Below are positions 22,199 to 34,758 of a DNA stretch of 64,000 nt, piece after piece (position 1 is the stretch's first letter; each line of letters begins with the position of its first letter). This stretch comes from Sparassis latifolia (Eukaryota > Basidiomycota > Agaricomycetes > Polyporales > Sparassidaceae): NCBI GenBank assembly GCA_018466975.1, contig CM031555.1, positions 1,302,001 to 1,366,000 on the forward strand, written 5' to 3'. The notes beneath the pieces were generated by a model, which saw nothing but the letters and a program-made list of their open reading frames with translations, did not search any database and was not told the DNA's origin. The position numbers and the translations under genes are program-made.

Positions 22199-25100
22199 AT
22201 GGTTGCAGCTATTCCATTAGCAATGTCAGAGGATATCTCCGACGTACCGCCTCGCAAACGTCTTCGTACTGAACCCACACTCGATCAGAAGTCTCTGAAA
22301 CAGCCGTGCCTATTTGCTCCGTTTCGTGCCCTCGGCTTCATCACCAATCATGTACCATTCCTCCTGCAAACACGTTCTCACAAAGGATCCACCGAAGGTC
22401 CGCGTATACATCTGGTGACATGCTTAGGAAAGGCGTGGGCGATGTGGGAGGGTGGAAAGATGGGCCTACTCTTTGTAGGTAAACGATCGAATACTTTCAG
22501 AGATTGCATTCTGGAGTATAACTCTGAAGATTTTCTACAGGCCCTGACTCTCCTGATCAAATAAGCTATATGGCTATGGAGGGAGATGCCGTCTGGGCTG
22601 CGTGCGGATCTCAACTCGTCAAGTACACGAGAGGGAGGGAGGTGTGTAACAGTGTTCTCCGTCCATGCCTACTTCCACTTGTATGAAAATTTGCATGTAG
22701 ATTGGAAGAGTCGTCAATCCGTTAGGCACGAACATATCGTTTATTACGATATTTGGACACCAACTATTGGCCCTCACTGAAGACGGCGAGAAAATGTTGG
22801 TGTGGGACACAGAAAACGAAGGTTACTTGCAGTGGCATCCGCGTTTCTCGCGTGCTTATATACACTGTGAATCCCCAGACTTGTTGGCCTCCATGTCGTT
22901 TGATCCAGGATTTACAGCCACAATGGTCCTCCATCCTGCCACTTACCTCAACAAAGTGGTTGTTGGAAGTAGTCAAGGTAGCTTGCAGCTCTGGAATATT
23001 CGCACTCAGTCTGTACCTTTGATATACTGGTGTCGTTTCTTTGTCTGATTGTTTCATGGCTTAATCTCGCAAGAACCAAAATCCACACATTCCCAGTGAC
23101 ATCTCTTCTGACCTTAGCGACCCAGCCAAATCCTGCTTTCACAACCGCCGTGACCGCGCTTGTACAGTCTCCGGCCATGGACGTGGTCGGCATTGGATTC
23201 TCTTGCGGAGACATTTCGGTGTATGACATCAGAACTGATGAGAGGCTAATGAAGATGGCCATGCAGGACGGTGTGAGGGCATTGTCCTTCCGCAACGGTG
23301 TGTCTCTGTTAGCCTATTTATAAGACACATAGCTGACATCGTCTCTCAGATGGACAGCCGATTCTTGCGTCCGGTTCTTCTGCAGGTCACCTAGCACTGT
23401 GGGATCTCAATACTGGTGGACGTCTACTTCATCTTGTACGTGGTGCGCATGACGGTGCTGTCACCGCGGCAGAGTGGGTACCAGGCCAGCCTGTATTGAT
23501 TACCTCCGGGGAGGATAACAGCGTCAAGGTATGCTCATCTCTTCATGATGTTTTTCTACGGCTCATGCGTTCGGTGTCAAAAGCAATGGCTCTTCGACTC
23601 ACCCACGGCTGCCCCTCGCCTCCTCAAGTACCGGTCTGGGCACCATGCACCACCACATTTGATTAGGTATTATGGAGAAGACGGGAAGCAATTGCTAACC
23701 GCGTCCAGGGACCGTAGTTTACGATGCACCAGTGTGGTCCGAGACTCGAGAAGTTTTGAGCTCAGTCAGGGATCCTTAGCGAAGAAGGCCACTAGCCTAT
23801 CCATTCCTATCGAGTCGTTAAAATTCTCTCCCATCATTGCTCTCTCACATTCTACCACACGAACCAAAGACTGGGACGACATCCTCACGGCGCATACGGA
23901 CGAGACCTTCGCACGCACATGGAGCATGAAGGACAAGAAAGTAGGGAAACACACGTTCGGATTCGCGACAGACAAGAAAGGGGCCGCCGTAGGTTCTGTT
24001 AAGGTAAGCCATAGCTACCGTCTTTCCATACGCAATGACCAAGAACATTTTCAGGCAGTCTGTGTATCGGCTTGTGGTAATTTTGGCCTCGCGTCGACAT
24101 CAACAGGCGCTATCCATATGTACAATATGCAGTCTGGCATTCTACGCAAATCATTTAGTGTCGGTCCATGTCCTTCAACAGTATTGAGCAGATTCCGCCC
24201 GCCAGGAACGACGAAGAAAAAACAAGCCGAACGACCTGTCGCAGGCTTGGCAAGTGATGCTCTCAACACCGTAATCATCGCCAGTACACTGGATGGAACA
24301 ATCAATGTGCGTTGTTGCTCCTCCATGATTTCGATATTGATTGACGCCTTGGTCTGCAGTTTTTCGACTTCCATACCGCCAAGCTAGAGGACACCTTGGT
24401 TCTTTCCTCAGCAGTTGTTTCCATTACATTGCAACGCGATAATGGCCTCCTGGCTGTCATATGCGATGACCTTGTGGTACGCGTTATCGACATTGAGACA
24501 CGAAAGATTGTCAGGGAGTTGGGCGGCTTCCGTGGTCGAGTGCTTGACCTTGTACGTGTTCCATTTCGTGACAACGGTCCTATTTGATTTCTTTGTATTC
24601 CTCTGTGTACAGACGTTCTCCCCAGATTCACGATGGCTAGTGACAACCTCGCTGGACTCGATAATTCGGACCTTCGACATACCTACAGGTCGTCTGATTG
24701 ATGCTTTCCGGACGCCAAGTGTTGCGACCAGTGTAACATTCTCTCCGACGAACGATTTCTTGGCTACTGCACATGTTGACAGCGTTGGAGTGTTCCTATG
24801 GTAGGTTAGATTTGCGATCACAGCGAATGATTTTTTAATTAGCAATAGGGCAAACCGGGCGCAGTATTCAGAAGTCTCATTCCGGAGCATGACAGATGTC
24901 GATGACACCGTGGATGTATCTCTTCCATCAATGCAGGGTGTTGCCGAGGATGAAGGTACAGGTTTTATATATCCTACTACCGAGTTAGTTGTTGATGGAT
25001 ATTCAGCGCTCGAAGCAATGTCGTCGTTGACTCTTAACGCCGATGATGACACCGCCGATGTCTTCATCTCACCTCCGCAACTTGATGGAGATCTAGTAAC

Positions 25101-25799
25101 CTTGACTTTACTACCTCGCTCACGGTGGCAAACTTTGCTGAATCTTGAAGTTATCCAGGTGTGTATGGTGGATCTAAATATAACTATCTCTTACTCATGC
25201 TGGGTTCACTTCGTAGCAACGCAACAAACCAAAAGAACCTCCAAAAGAACCGGAGAAAGCACCGTTCTTCCTCCCTACATTACCTGGAGTAGAACCGAGA
25301 TTTGCCGTGGAGACGAAACAGAACGAATCGAAGAAGCCAACGAAACGCCTGCAGAAGGCTGCTGCCTCATCTGAGAGCGTGTTCTACCAGAAACTAGCTG
25401 CAGAAGATAGCAATGGTGACTGTAAGTACGACTATTCTGACATTGCGCGATCTATTACCTGACATCTGCTTTCACGCAGACGGCGAGTTCTTTAACTATG
25501 CGAAAACACTGTCGCCAGCCGCCATGGATCTGGAGCTACGCTCTCTTGTCACCCTGGATGCTTTGCGAACGTTCTTGAATTGTCTGACGCGCCGCCTCCG
25601 TTCACATCGTGACTTTGAAGCAGTGCAGACCTATCAGAACGTGTTCCTCCGGATGCACGGTGATGTCTTCGCGGCAAATCCTGAATTGCAAGAAGAACTA
25701 AAGACCTTACAAGAGGTTCAGCGTAAGGAAAGCGAGAAGTTGTTAGAACTCCTTGCGTCGTCTCTGGGGACACTGAGCTTTATTAGGGATACACTCTGA
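22199..25799 (+). CDS. UTP21: U3 snoRNP / SSU processome WD-repeat protein Utp21 (WDR36)
   Basis: Nucleolar component of the small-subunit processome needed for 18S rRNA maturation. It starts at 22199, and about a dozen exons build tandem beta-propellers. Recognisable pieces are FAPFRALGFITNHVPFLL, QTRSHKGSTEGPRIHLVTC and GHQLLALTEDGEKMLVWD. Next come HPATYLNKVVVGSSQGSLQLWNI, DGQPILASGSSAGHLALWDL and HDGAVTAAEWVPGQPVLIT, then RYYGEDGKQLLTASRDRSLR and TFSPDSRWLVTTSLDSIIR. The C-terminal Utp21 domain includes YAKTLSPAAMDLELRSL and ends LGTLSFIRDTL. The order matches the yeast and human proteins throughout. Internal exon borders were only partly worked out. Confidence 0.93.
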
Positions 25800-26148
25800 T
25801 CTATAGAGATATATAGATTTTTGATTTGGTTGTACATAGTCGGGGTGCTCTTTTGTAGTGAGGTCACGCACAACGCGTCTTCATTCTCGAACCACTGCGG
25901 TAGTCACTACGTTCACCATTCGTCTACAGCCATCGACGAATCACACATAACCTAATAGCATCCCTGCTAAGTCTCTTCATCCGGCAGACTTGCTGTATCA
26001 CGCAACTCTTCTGAGAGAGAATCTAACGCAGTCTGAACTATCTAGATACACTCGTACTTCCGTGTTCAACATTGACACTAGCTGGCAGGCAATTGGCGGC
26101 CACTCTTGTATCCGGCCTCCCTCTCCCACCCTCGAAGCCACAAGCAGC
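25800..26148. other. Intergenic region upstream of the F-box gene
   Basis: Between the UTP21 stop and the F-box start codon. The F-box reading frame is open upstream to 25990 but has no ATG before 26149. I treat this stretch as 5' leader and promoter. Confidence 0.4.
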
Positions 26149-27381
26149 ATGCGGCTCCCGCCCGAACTTTGGCTGAAGATCTTCTCGGATGTGGCCTACA
26201 TTCCTGGAGCCTTGACTCACGAAGATGACCACGCTATCGCGTCCTTCGCAAAAGATAACTTCGGAATCTGTCTGCACCGTCGCTTTCGCGAGACGATGGA
26301 CGCCAAGCTCGCTATCAGTTCTGTCTGCAGGGCATGGAACTCTCTAGTGACCAAGTTCCTTTTCCAGTACCTCCTGGTGAAGAGCGGAGCTCAGGCCGTG
26401 TTGACGGCTTCTGCCTTGGAACGTCGCCAAGGATGTTCTCAGTACAGCTGCGATGGACCTGGGCGCTGGACAATTCGTCTGGAACTAGCACTGGAAGGTG
26501 TCCACATATGGAGGAAGGAACACACGCATGCTCTGATTCGCATCTTCTGCCACTGCCCCAACCTGACTGTCTTCTCCAACGCCTTCTGTACCACCGACGC
26601 CTATTTCCTATTTATGTCCGGTATCATGGACACCTTATCCGCAGTAGTGTCACGCTCTACTTTGCGAAGACTTGAGCTCAAAGGCACTTTCCCGATGCTG
26701 GAGACCGTGGTCGCTAATGTAGCCCCGTCGCTTGAGGTGCTCTGGCTTATCCCTCCACCCAAGGCTATGCTACCCTCCCAGCAAGATGTGCAGAAACTCC
26801 ATTTCCCCAAGTTGCGTGTTCTAGTCTTCTCCTTCCCCTTCCGTATGGATACTCTTGTCATGCCATGGGAAACCCCGTCTTTGAATACCTTGATTGCGGA
26901 AGACTTGTACCAAGACATGCCCTGCTCTTTGCGTTATTTCCTTCACGCGAATGGCAAGAAGCTACAATATCTTGCGATGAATTGGTTCGACTCGCTTGTA
27001 CAGCTCTGCCCCGAGCTTCAGGAATGGGTGATACCTTACAATGCGCTCTCGAGACTATCCCCCGATGACCTCCACCCATCCATTCGTTGTCTTACTCTCG
27101 CGGGCAACTTTGTTGACGCTGGAAGCCATCTCCCGGCAATTGGCTTCCACCTTGCCACCGGTTCGTTCGCGTCACTAGAGGTTATGCGGTTTCTCTTACC
27201 ACCTAGGAACAGCCATGCGATCTGCACGGAGTCACAGGCGCGATCGTGGCGCGAAACATGCGAACAAGTGCTGGCAGTGTGCCAACGTCGCGGCATTCGG
27301 GTGGATGTCTCTATGGGAGTGGACAATCAAAGTGCGGATATCTGGGAACCCTTGACCATCGAACTGCTCTCTGCGGACTGA
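26149..27381 (+). CDS. F-box domain protein (leucine-rich tail), single exon
   Basis: Putative substrate-recognition subunit of an SCF ubiquitin ligase; the target is unknown. The chosen ATG gives 410 residues beginning MRLPPELWLKIFSDVAYIPG. This is an F-box-like motif, completed after a 40-residue insertion by KLAISSVCRAWNSLVTKFL. The rest is a set of irregular leucine-rich segments (SRSTLRRLELKGTFPMLE, PSLEVLWLIPPPKA, FPKLRVLVFSFPFRMDTL, SLNTLIAEDLYQDMP). This pattern is common among the expanded F-box families of Agaricomycetes. It has no introns, unlike most neighbours. The SCF adaptor SKP1 lies 7.5 kb downstream, which I take as coincidence. Confidence 0.8.
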   Translation: MRLPPELWLKIFSDVAYIPGALTHEDDHAIASFAKDNFGICLHRRFRETMDAKLAISSVCRAWNSLVTKFLFQYLLVKSGAQAVLTASALERRQGCSQYSCDGPGRWTIRLELALEGVHIWRKEHTHALIRIFCHCPNLTVFSNAFCTTDAYFLFMSGIMDTLSAVVSRSTLRRLELKGTFPMLETVVANVAPSLEVLWLIPPPKAMLPSQQDVQKLHFPKLRVLVFSFPFRMDTLVMPWETPSLNTLIAEDLYQDMPCSLRYFLHANGKKLQYLAMNWFDSLVQLCPELQEWVIPYNALSRLSPDDLHPSIRCLTLAGNFVDAGSHLPAIGFHLATGSFASLEVMRFLLPPRNSHAICTESQARSWRETCEQVLAVCQRRGIRVDVSMGVDNQSADIWEPLTIELLSAD

Positions 27382-27762
27382 CGGACGTGCATCTTGTCGC
27401 ATCGCCTTGCTGGTCGACGATTATCCTTGCCTGCCCCAGCCGATTCGCGACCGGAGGTTCCCATGCGCGTACGTTCTTAGGGTTTCTTGTTCTTGGGAAT
27501 TAGTGGCGATATTCTTGCATTCTGTTGTATCGATATGTGACCGTGTAACCACGCCTCGGTACCTTCAGTCGATTTGTAGCACTACATGATTCAATGGCAT
27601 GTCCGAAGAGGAAGTTTGCTAAGCGCCCATCTTGGGCTGAACGTGACAGGGCGCGACCCTCATCGTGGTCACTGCTTCCTCTCATTCTACGCGTCCGACA
27701 GCAGCTAGACCAGCGGCCAAGCTCTTGGTTAGAGCTCAGCATATTCCGGATCGAGACCCGAC
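27382..27762. other. Intergenic region
   Basis: 380 bases between the F-box stop and the next start codon. Expected to hold one 3' UTR and one promoter; no feature was recognised. Confidence 0.4.
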
Positions 27763-28671
27763 ATGGATCCATCGACTCCGCTAACTGTCGCCCGTGGCAC
27801 GCTCATTACATGCGAGTCCGTCTTCCGTATGTGCTGCCGGTGGATATGACTGCTAATACGTTTACGGATCCTAGCCGCAATGACTGGAAGTCTTGCAGGC
27901 ATATACGGCGTGTTTACACGCCATACCCATGTAGGGCCTCTCGTCGTGTCCGCTGCTATCAATGGGGGGATCGCTGGCGCGACATTCTTTAGTGAGTATG
28001 CTCACTCTCATTGCACTGGCGTATGTGTAACTTGATTGGGTGCAGGTTTCCGCGAATATGTTGTCAGCAATCTCCTGCTTTCTGCTTTGCCAACGACATC
28101 ATACTACAGGCGGATTCGCGAGGCCCATACAAGGCTACAGACACAGGGTAATTCAGGAGAGAAGCTCACCTTCTGGAATATGAGGGCTTACAAGGTACCT
28201 GAAACGGCGATCAGTAGTGCATTCACAGGCGGTCTGCTGAACGCGTGGAAACGTACGCCATCTTATTACCGAATCTTACTGGCCGATTCTTACCCATGTC
28301 ACTGCTGTGCAGGCGGTCCATCAGGTATTGCGCCCGGGATTACAACGGCAGCCATTGTTTGCACCGCTCTGCAACTGGCATACAACGAGCTCGGCATTGC
28401 AAGAATCAAGTATGTATCCAAGACTCTGCAAGCGTCACAAAAACCACATTTGTCGGAAACCTCTCCTTCTCAGGAGTTGTCTAGCTCTAAACCACACAAG
28501 CCAGTGGCAGAGCGTGTTCTTTCCATGCTTGGATTCCACAGAATGTCGGACACCGAGTACCTGGACAGTTTGAAACAAAAGCGAGACAGATACTTGCGCA
28601 GGATCGCCGAGTTGGAGGAGGAAAGGGACAGTGAAAAGGGCCAAGACCCACCAACTCCACTGAGTACGTAG
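27763..28671 (+). CDS. Uncharacterised Tim17/Tim22-like membrane protein
   Basis: Four exons give 248 residues: 27763-27826, 27875-27991, 28046-28252 and 28313-28671. The small-residue-rich membrane segments resemble the Tim17/Tim22/Tim23 fold. They are AMTGSLAGIYGVFTRHTHVG, VVSAAINGGIAGATFFSFRE, AISSAFTGGLLNAWKR and GIAPGITTAAIVCTALQLAY. The C-terminal 100 residues are hydrophilic and end in a probable coiled coil (KQKRDRYLRRIAELEEERD). I recognise it as a conserved fungal protein type but know no function. A mitochondrial location is an inference from the fold. It is convergent with the WDR53-like gene, 91 bases away. Confidence 0.7.
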
Positions 28672-28762
28672 TAGTTTCCGCAGTGTAATCGGATTGTCAT
28701 TGCACAGGGAATATCTGTACTAGTGTGACAGAAGCTGAAGTCAGTCAAGTTACAGTCTGCTC

Positions 28763-30105
28763 TTAATTCATGCACCATATCTCGATTATTCCCTTCCCAT
28801 CTGTCACCAACCCACCTACCGCCAACCATTGCCCACTAATACTCAAGCTGTTGACTTTAGCGATGCCTTTTGAACCCGCACTCCAAAACTTTCCTGCTTT
28901 CAATTTGCTATCGGAATCACGAGAAATGTGATACCCTGAGATAGTTCCAAGCAATGAACATGTAATGAGGGTTTCGACGCCAGAGAACATGCTATAATTG
29001 CAGGTCAGAACACCAGTCTGGATATTGAAATACTGAGCACACATCGCCACGACGGGGCCTTCAGCCACCTGAAGCCACAATCCTTCGTCGTCTTTGAGGC
29101 CTTCCCATTTTCGACTTCGTTTCTTATTCCCACTTTGACTTGCGCGTTTTTCACCGCCTCCTCCAAGCCAAACGCGACCATCCGCCGTACTTGCGGCGAA
29201 CAATCCCGCAGAGGTTATTGCGGTTGAGAGAACAAAAGGAAGCGATAAAGACACGCCAGATGACGGTAGAGGAGCGGCTGAAAAAAGCTATTACACAGGC
29301 GGCCGTTCAGCAAGAAAACACTCACTGATATCGTAGCGAGAAAGAAGAGTTCCCTGACTGAAGTCGAAGTGGAGCACCGCAGAATCATAGCCACCACTGA
29401 CCAGTTCGCTCGGTCGATTAGGGACGAACTTGACTGCGCCACAAATCTGCGAGACATTCGGACGAGGTCGAAGGGGCGGCAGCGGACATACTCACACTGT
29501 CGTGGCGCGACTTCATTCTCGAGATTCTCTTCGTGGACAGCTCAACAACACCAACCGATCCAGCATCTGAGGCAAATGCCATGTACTTTCCGTTGTCACT
29601 CAGACAGAGCTGTCTGATGCTGTTCACGTCCATGTTGCAGTCCGAGCCGATCTGGAGAAAACAAGCCCACCTCGTTTAACACGTCTTCGTCGTCTTCCCC
29701 CAATTCGAGGATAGACATTGCATCTTCTTCCGATAGTATCAATTGGGGCGACTTAACCGCGAACAAGAGAGCCTAAAGCGAAATGAGCAGCACTAAATTT
29801 ATGGAAGCGAGCAAGCATACTCGACGACCACTAGCGAACCATACAAGAGAATCTTCTTCAGCAGTGTTTTGAACGGTGACCGCGGTCGATATCTCGGAAC
29901 CCAGGGATTTGATTGCCCGGACGACCTTGGGCGAAGGTAGATCGTAGACGCGTGCAGTGCCATTATCTGCGAGGATCAGTCTGCGACACGCACCTCCAAA
30001 AACATCGACTCCCACCTGAACCGGCGCAGAGGGAATCCGGAGTTAAAAACCGAGTGAAGAAACGGCGGAAGGAATGCTAATAGCGAACTGGAATGTAGGT
30101 GACAT
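28763..30105 (-). CDS. WD40-repeat protein, WDR53-like
   Basis: Beta-propeller protein of unknown role. Four or five exons contain CRRLILADNGTARVYDL, SIRQLCLSDNGKYMAFASDA and SVGVVELSTKRISRMKSRHD. After these come ICGAVKFVPNRPSELVSGGY and DSAVLHFDFSQGTLLSRY. A longer last exon has GLFAASTADGRVWLGGGGEK, a basic insertion, and SLSISGQWLAVGGLVTDGK. The middle (a CLS-NG-ASADDSG-like blade, then ...SRHDSICGAV.F.P.RP..LVSGGYD) corresponds to vertebrate WDR53. The stop is at 28763. The start at 30105 (MSPTFQFAIS) is uncertain because I could not find a clean junction to the next exon. Confidence 0.7.
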
Positions 30106-30221
30106 GACGGAACGAACGAAGATTAGCCTGTTATGGTAAGAATGATTGACCTGGAAGTACTAGTCGGATTGAGATTGTAGATGGGCGTCTCCAATTTCTC
30201 CCTCTCTCTACTGCTATCACC
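30106..30221. promoter_or_regulatory. Short divergent promoter, WDR53-like / glutamine-synthetase-like
   Basis: Roughly 115 bases separate the two divergent starts, if the WDR53-like start is right. The last part before the GS start is pyrimidine-rich (30195-30220), a common feature just upstream of fungal start codons. Confidence 0.35.
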
Positions 30222-32516
30222 ATGTCCAAGCACGACCAGACTGACCATGCCACCAGCACTGATTATGCACCCAAGTCCATAGGTGAACTGAAAGAATTAT
30301 TGAAACATGACATCAAAGTCAAGGTTGCTGGTGAGATTTAGACACTTTGATACTGAACTCCACGATATTTACTACCGCAATAACTCGCTGGCAGGCATTG
30401 ATGGTAAGAGGATGGCGATTCACACAATATGAAACAGCTCAATCTTGATTCTGTAGTTGATGGCGTTTTAAGAGGGAAGTTTATGGTACGTTCCCTTGCT
30501 TCCTGCGCATACGACTTGAATGGTTCTCAGTCTGTTGTAGTCTAAGGAGAAATTTATAAGCGCAGCATCTTCGGACGGTTTTGGCTTTTGCAGTGTGATA
30601 TTGTAAGTATTCTATCCCGACATTGTGTTGCAATAGTTGAGCGGTCCTGCTTACAGTGGTTGGGACATGCATGATGCTGTCTATTCACGCGAGCTCCTTA
30701 TTTCAAATCGAGCGAACGGATATCGCGACATTCTGGCATCAATAGACCTCTCAACGTACCGTCGTATTCCTTGGGAAAACGATGTACCCTTCTTCCTCGT
30801 GTCGTTCTTGGACCCAGAGACCAAGGAGCCCATCTGCGCCGATCCCCGCGGCGCGTTGAAGAAGGTCGTAGATCGAGCTGAACAGAAAGGATGTCAGTGC
30901 TTCGCCGGCTGCGAATACGAGGTAGAGGCATTTTTCCGTGTCCGAGCATCTTCTAAGTTTCCACTATATATCAGTACTTCCAATTTAAAGGTAAATTCTC
31001 GTCATCCGTCGTCGTTATGACTAGAACATTGTTGACTGCTCACATCACAGAGACGCCTGAAAGCCTTGCCAAGAAGAATTATGTGAACTTGCAGCCACTC
31101 ACCTCTGGAAGTAAGTTGAATTCGTACTTCATATCCTGCGCGCATTCATTGAGATTACACCAGTGCATGGGTATTCCCTCCTGCGTACTCAAATCAACAA
31201 TGATTATTTTCATGACCTCTTCGACGAGAGCTGGAAGTTCCAAGTACCGTTAGAAGGCCATCGTCTGTGTCTTCCTGTCCCGTTATTCGTCTTCGCAATA
31301 ATTTTGTGTGAACCATGATAGACACGGAGACGGGACCAGGAGTCTATGAAACTGCTTTAGCCTACACTACTGCCCTTCGGATGGCCGACAACGCCATCTT
31401 GTTCAAGTTCCTTGCCAAGAGTATTGGCATCAAGCGGGGCGTGGTTCCCAGTTTCATGGCTAAGCCTTGGGGAAATGTGAATGAACCCATTTCTCGTTCA
31501 ACGATTTAAAAAAGTTAACAGTATTAACAGCTCCCAGGTTGTAGCGGGTAAGCCCAAGTAACCGCTGTTAGACTGTGGATTTTCAATCCCTACTTCTGCA
31601 GGCACATACACGTGTCTCTGCGAGATCAGAATGGCAAGAGTTTATTTGCAGTCTCAGAATCTGAGCTGCAGACCGGCAGAGCGAACGCTGCAAATGATGA
31701 CACCAAATTCCTCAGCCAGGAGGGCGAATGGTTCTTGGCTGGTGTCTTGGACGGCCTTCCGGATAGTGCGTGCTCCTTCATATTCATCATACAACATCAG
31801 TCTGACCAAAAATATTTCCCGCTAGTCATGCCCATGGTCAGCCCAATTTGTTGTTGACGCTCATGGCGAACGAGACTCACATGTGCATGGGAAAAGCTTG
31901 TGCCCACCATCAATGGCTATAAACGCCTTGTGGGCGGGGAAGCCTTCTGGGCACCTAACGCAGTTACCTACGGTTACGACTCCCGAGCAGCGTCAGTGCG
32001 GATCATCTCGCCTCCCTCTGTGCCCCCCGCGGCAACTAGGTTGGAGGTACGCGTACCCGGAGCGGACATGAACCCCTACTTCGCGATAAGTGCGATATTT
32101 GCGCTGGGTCTACGCGGTATCGAGAAGAAGATCAAGCTCACCGGGCCTCCGGTCAGTCAACTGACAGTCGAGGATAAACGAAGCGGCAAGGTATGTCTGT
32201 CGTGCACCGCGACTATGTAATATCCTACAATATATTGTATACGCTCTGACACTTGCTCCGCACAGGTGAAGATGCTCCCGCAGTCCCTCGAGGCTGCGAC
32301 GGAGTACATGATGCGCCCAGAGAGTATTGCCCGAGAGGAGGCGGTGTTCGGCCAGGATTTCGTCGACCATTTTGGAGGAACGCGCCAACACGAAGTGAAA
32401 TTGTGGAACGAGGCCGTCACCAACTGGGAGGGTAAGCCTGTCCTTCGTTACTCGTTGATAGATGTTTCTCATGTATATGGTACACCACAGTGGAAAGATA
32501 CCTAGAATTGGCGTAG
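30222..32516 (+). CDS. Glutamine-synthetase-like enzyme (GSI / FluG C-terminal type)
   Basis: Member of the glutamine synthetase superfamily (ATP-dependent ligation of an amine to gamma-glutamate). In fungi this branch is distinct from the normal cytosolic GSII. About ten exons run from MSKHDQTDHATSTDYAPKS. The N-terminal beta-grasp domain includes VKVAGIDVDGVLRGKFM. The catalytic domain includes CFAGCEYEVEYFNF, then ETGPGVYETALAYT (metal-binding Glu region), KPWGNLPGCSGHIHVSLRD, INGYKRLVGGEAFWAPNAVT and RLEVRVPGADMNPYFAISA. It ends NWEVERYLELA at 32516 over a final GT-AG intron. The physiological substrate is unknown and may not be ammonia. Confidence 0.88.
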
Positions 32517-32784
32517 GTAGCATGCCACCACAAGCTTACAATTACTAAACCCATTTGCTTGTTGCATGGTTTGCTAAAAGCTGATCGAAAAATGTGTAGA
32601 AAATGTATCTCAAGGATGTGTAGTCGCAATGTCTTGTCCTCTGATATCATACATGCAATGTCGCTAGAATGGATGCCTGCATCTCTCCGATGGTTTAGCT
32701 GTGCTCCCTAGATCCCGTAGCTTGAACTTCAACGAAGGGGTATACGCAGACGTGTCGGCTGCATATCAAACAAATCACTTGCCA

Positions 32785-33728
32785 TCACGCGGACTCTGCT
32801 GCTGATTCCAATTTCGGTCGGAGAGAGTGAAACCAATGAAGGAAATGCGTCACGTCCTGTATGTGAAGTCAGGTATGCCTGCGCTACATGTCCTACAGTT
32901 AGGCTCACGTGAGAAATCGTGCTGTCCATCGTTGATTCGGCGACGAAGGAGGGGATGTTACCGCCTGGAGTGCTAGATGTAGCCATCTTCCACTCGACCT
33001 TGCCGTTCCCAAGTTCCTTGAGACGCTCGACGCTCACATAGCGACCTTTCACGCCCTTCTCTTCGATTTTGGAAAGATCCTTGTCGTCTGAGAGGTCCAC
33101 AGGTATAGAAACGACAATCCTGATAACAACAATTTAGAGTAAAATCAAGACGTGTGGGATAGAGATGATGCATACCCAGTCTTCGGCGAGGTCTCGATCA
33201 GATGTGTGGTCTGCAACACCGTGAACACTCGGGGAGATACTGGGGGTGCAAAGGTGTAATACAAGGTCCAGATGGCCTGCGTTGAAGATATTTGCTTCAC
33301 GAGCGCAACCTTCTTGATATCAGGTATGAACCTTCGCACAGACGCGACTGAGACCACCACTGTTCAGTGGCAACGAGAGAGATACGCACTGCATTTCGTT
33401 CTCTGCCTTGTTCACTCCCAGCTTGCTCCAGAACTCGTCGAACGTGGCATCTTCAGCCGTATGTTCGCTTGTTCTGCAATGCCAAGAGGCGCCATCTCCC
33501 GGACCCTTGTGACGGGAGCACGTCCTCACGGTACCCTTCTGGTATGTCTTTCCCAGCTTCCACGATGTGGTGGAATCCAGAAGGGCCTGTCCGAGTACGA
33601 TGATGGTTTCCTCTGAGGATATCTCTGCCCACCACCGTTAGGCCTGCGGTAAATGCGCAGCACATGAATTCATGCTATGTACCTGATACCTTCAGAGGGG
33701 TTATCGACAAGTGGTACTCCGAGGACAT
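32785..33728 (-). CDS. START-like protein, DUF3074 family
   Basis: Predicted lipid-binding START-like fold; the biological role is unknown. Five exons give 239 residues: 33728-33683, 33624-33390, 33331-33176, 33119-32909 and 32856-32785. It starts MSSEYHLSITPLKVSEI and continues GKTYQKGTVRTCSRHKGPGD and SWHCRTSEHTAEDATFDEFW. The family-typical block DLSDDKDLSKIEEKGVKGRY, VEWKMATSSTPGGNIPSFV and a C-terminal DVTHFLHWFHSLR follow. The total is a multiple of three and every junction is GT-AG. It is convergent with the GS-like gene. Confidence 0.82.
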
Positions 33729-34134
33729 TAGTGTTCAGTGCCGCACTGCGCCACTCAGTTGACCTTTGGAGCTTGGGGATTGAAACGTTGAGGAAGAGAG
33801 TTCACAGCAGGATTCCGTGAGTATTTTGTGCTTCAGTTTCCATGACATGGGAGTTCTTCTGGGCTATTATTGGTTCGCTCTACAAAGAGTAAAGTAGGTA
33901 CACCCTAAGACAACTCCACGCGGCTCTGAACGGACATCGGACACGAGTACCGCCATGCATTGGTAGCACAGCAAAACTATGATCATCGCAGCCACTCAGC
34001 CACTTGCATGGACGAACCACATCACAGCATTGATCATGGGGGCCAGTCGTTGAGTCGCGAACCCAGCGTATGGGTAGCCGTTGAAGGTTGACGGGGATGG
34101 AGGGATTGATATGCAATGAGATTATGGGAGCGTG
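33729..34134. other. Intergenic region
   Basis: About 400 bases upstream of the DUF3074 gene and downstream of the bL27m stop (both -). Nothing specific was recognised. Confidence 0.4.
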
Positions 34135-34758
34135 TCAAGCTGACTCTGGTGTCGAGGGCTCCTTGTTCCACGTATTGAGGTCGACAAAGCCGAAATAACG
34201 ACTGCGGCCGAGGGCAGCTTCATCTCTTGGCAATCTTTCGTCCCTGGTCAAAGCAATTCCAACGTATTTCCGCTCGTCGCGCAAGCCGTGTGGCTTCCTG
34301 TAGAAGCGCACGTATCCTGGCACCAAAGCAAACAGTGTATGGTCACGGCCAATCCCAACCTATGTAAAACAAATCAATCAAAATTCAGAACATCAGTGTG
34401 GTTGCATGCGCAGGTAGGCACTCACATGCTGGCCAGGATGGAATACTCTGCCGCGCTGACGGACAATAATGTTGCCTGGAATGACGTACTCGTCTGCAGC
34501 CAAATCAGACACAAGTGCAGGAGTTCACACCAAAAACAACGCGTACCCGAGAACTTCTTGACGCCTAACCGCTTTCCTGGAGAACCTCCATGGTTTGCGA
34601 CGGTACCTCCGGCGCGTTTTGTGGCGGTACGCACAGAACCAAACCCTGTGCAGACGCTGTGACAAACAGTCCATCTCGCGGAGTGTTGAAAGCGCACCTG
34701 AAGGGTCGAAGGCTGTGCGTGTGTGGGGCAACGCACGCAACAGAGACCACAAAGACAT
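34135..34758 (-). CDS. MRP7: Mitochondrial large ribosomal subunit protein bL27m
   Basis: Ribosomal protein near the peptidyl transferase centre of the mitochondrial ribosome. Four exons total 453 bases, 150 residues: 34758-34698, 34645-34547, 34493-34426 and 34359-34135. The N-terminal presequence is MSLWSLLRALPHTRTAFDPS. The L27 signature is RTATKRAGGTVANHGGSPGK, then RLGVKKFSG, EYVIPGNIIVRQRGRVFHPG and HVGIGRDHTLFALVPGYVRF. A fungal C-terminal extension continues past the bacterial-length core (GLRDERKYVGIALTRDERLP). All junctions are canonical. Confidence 0.94.
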
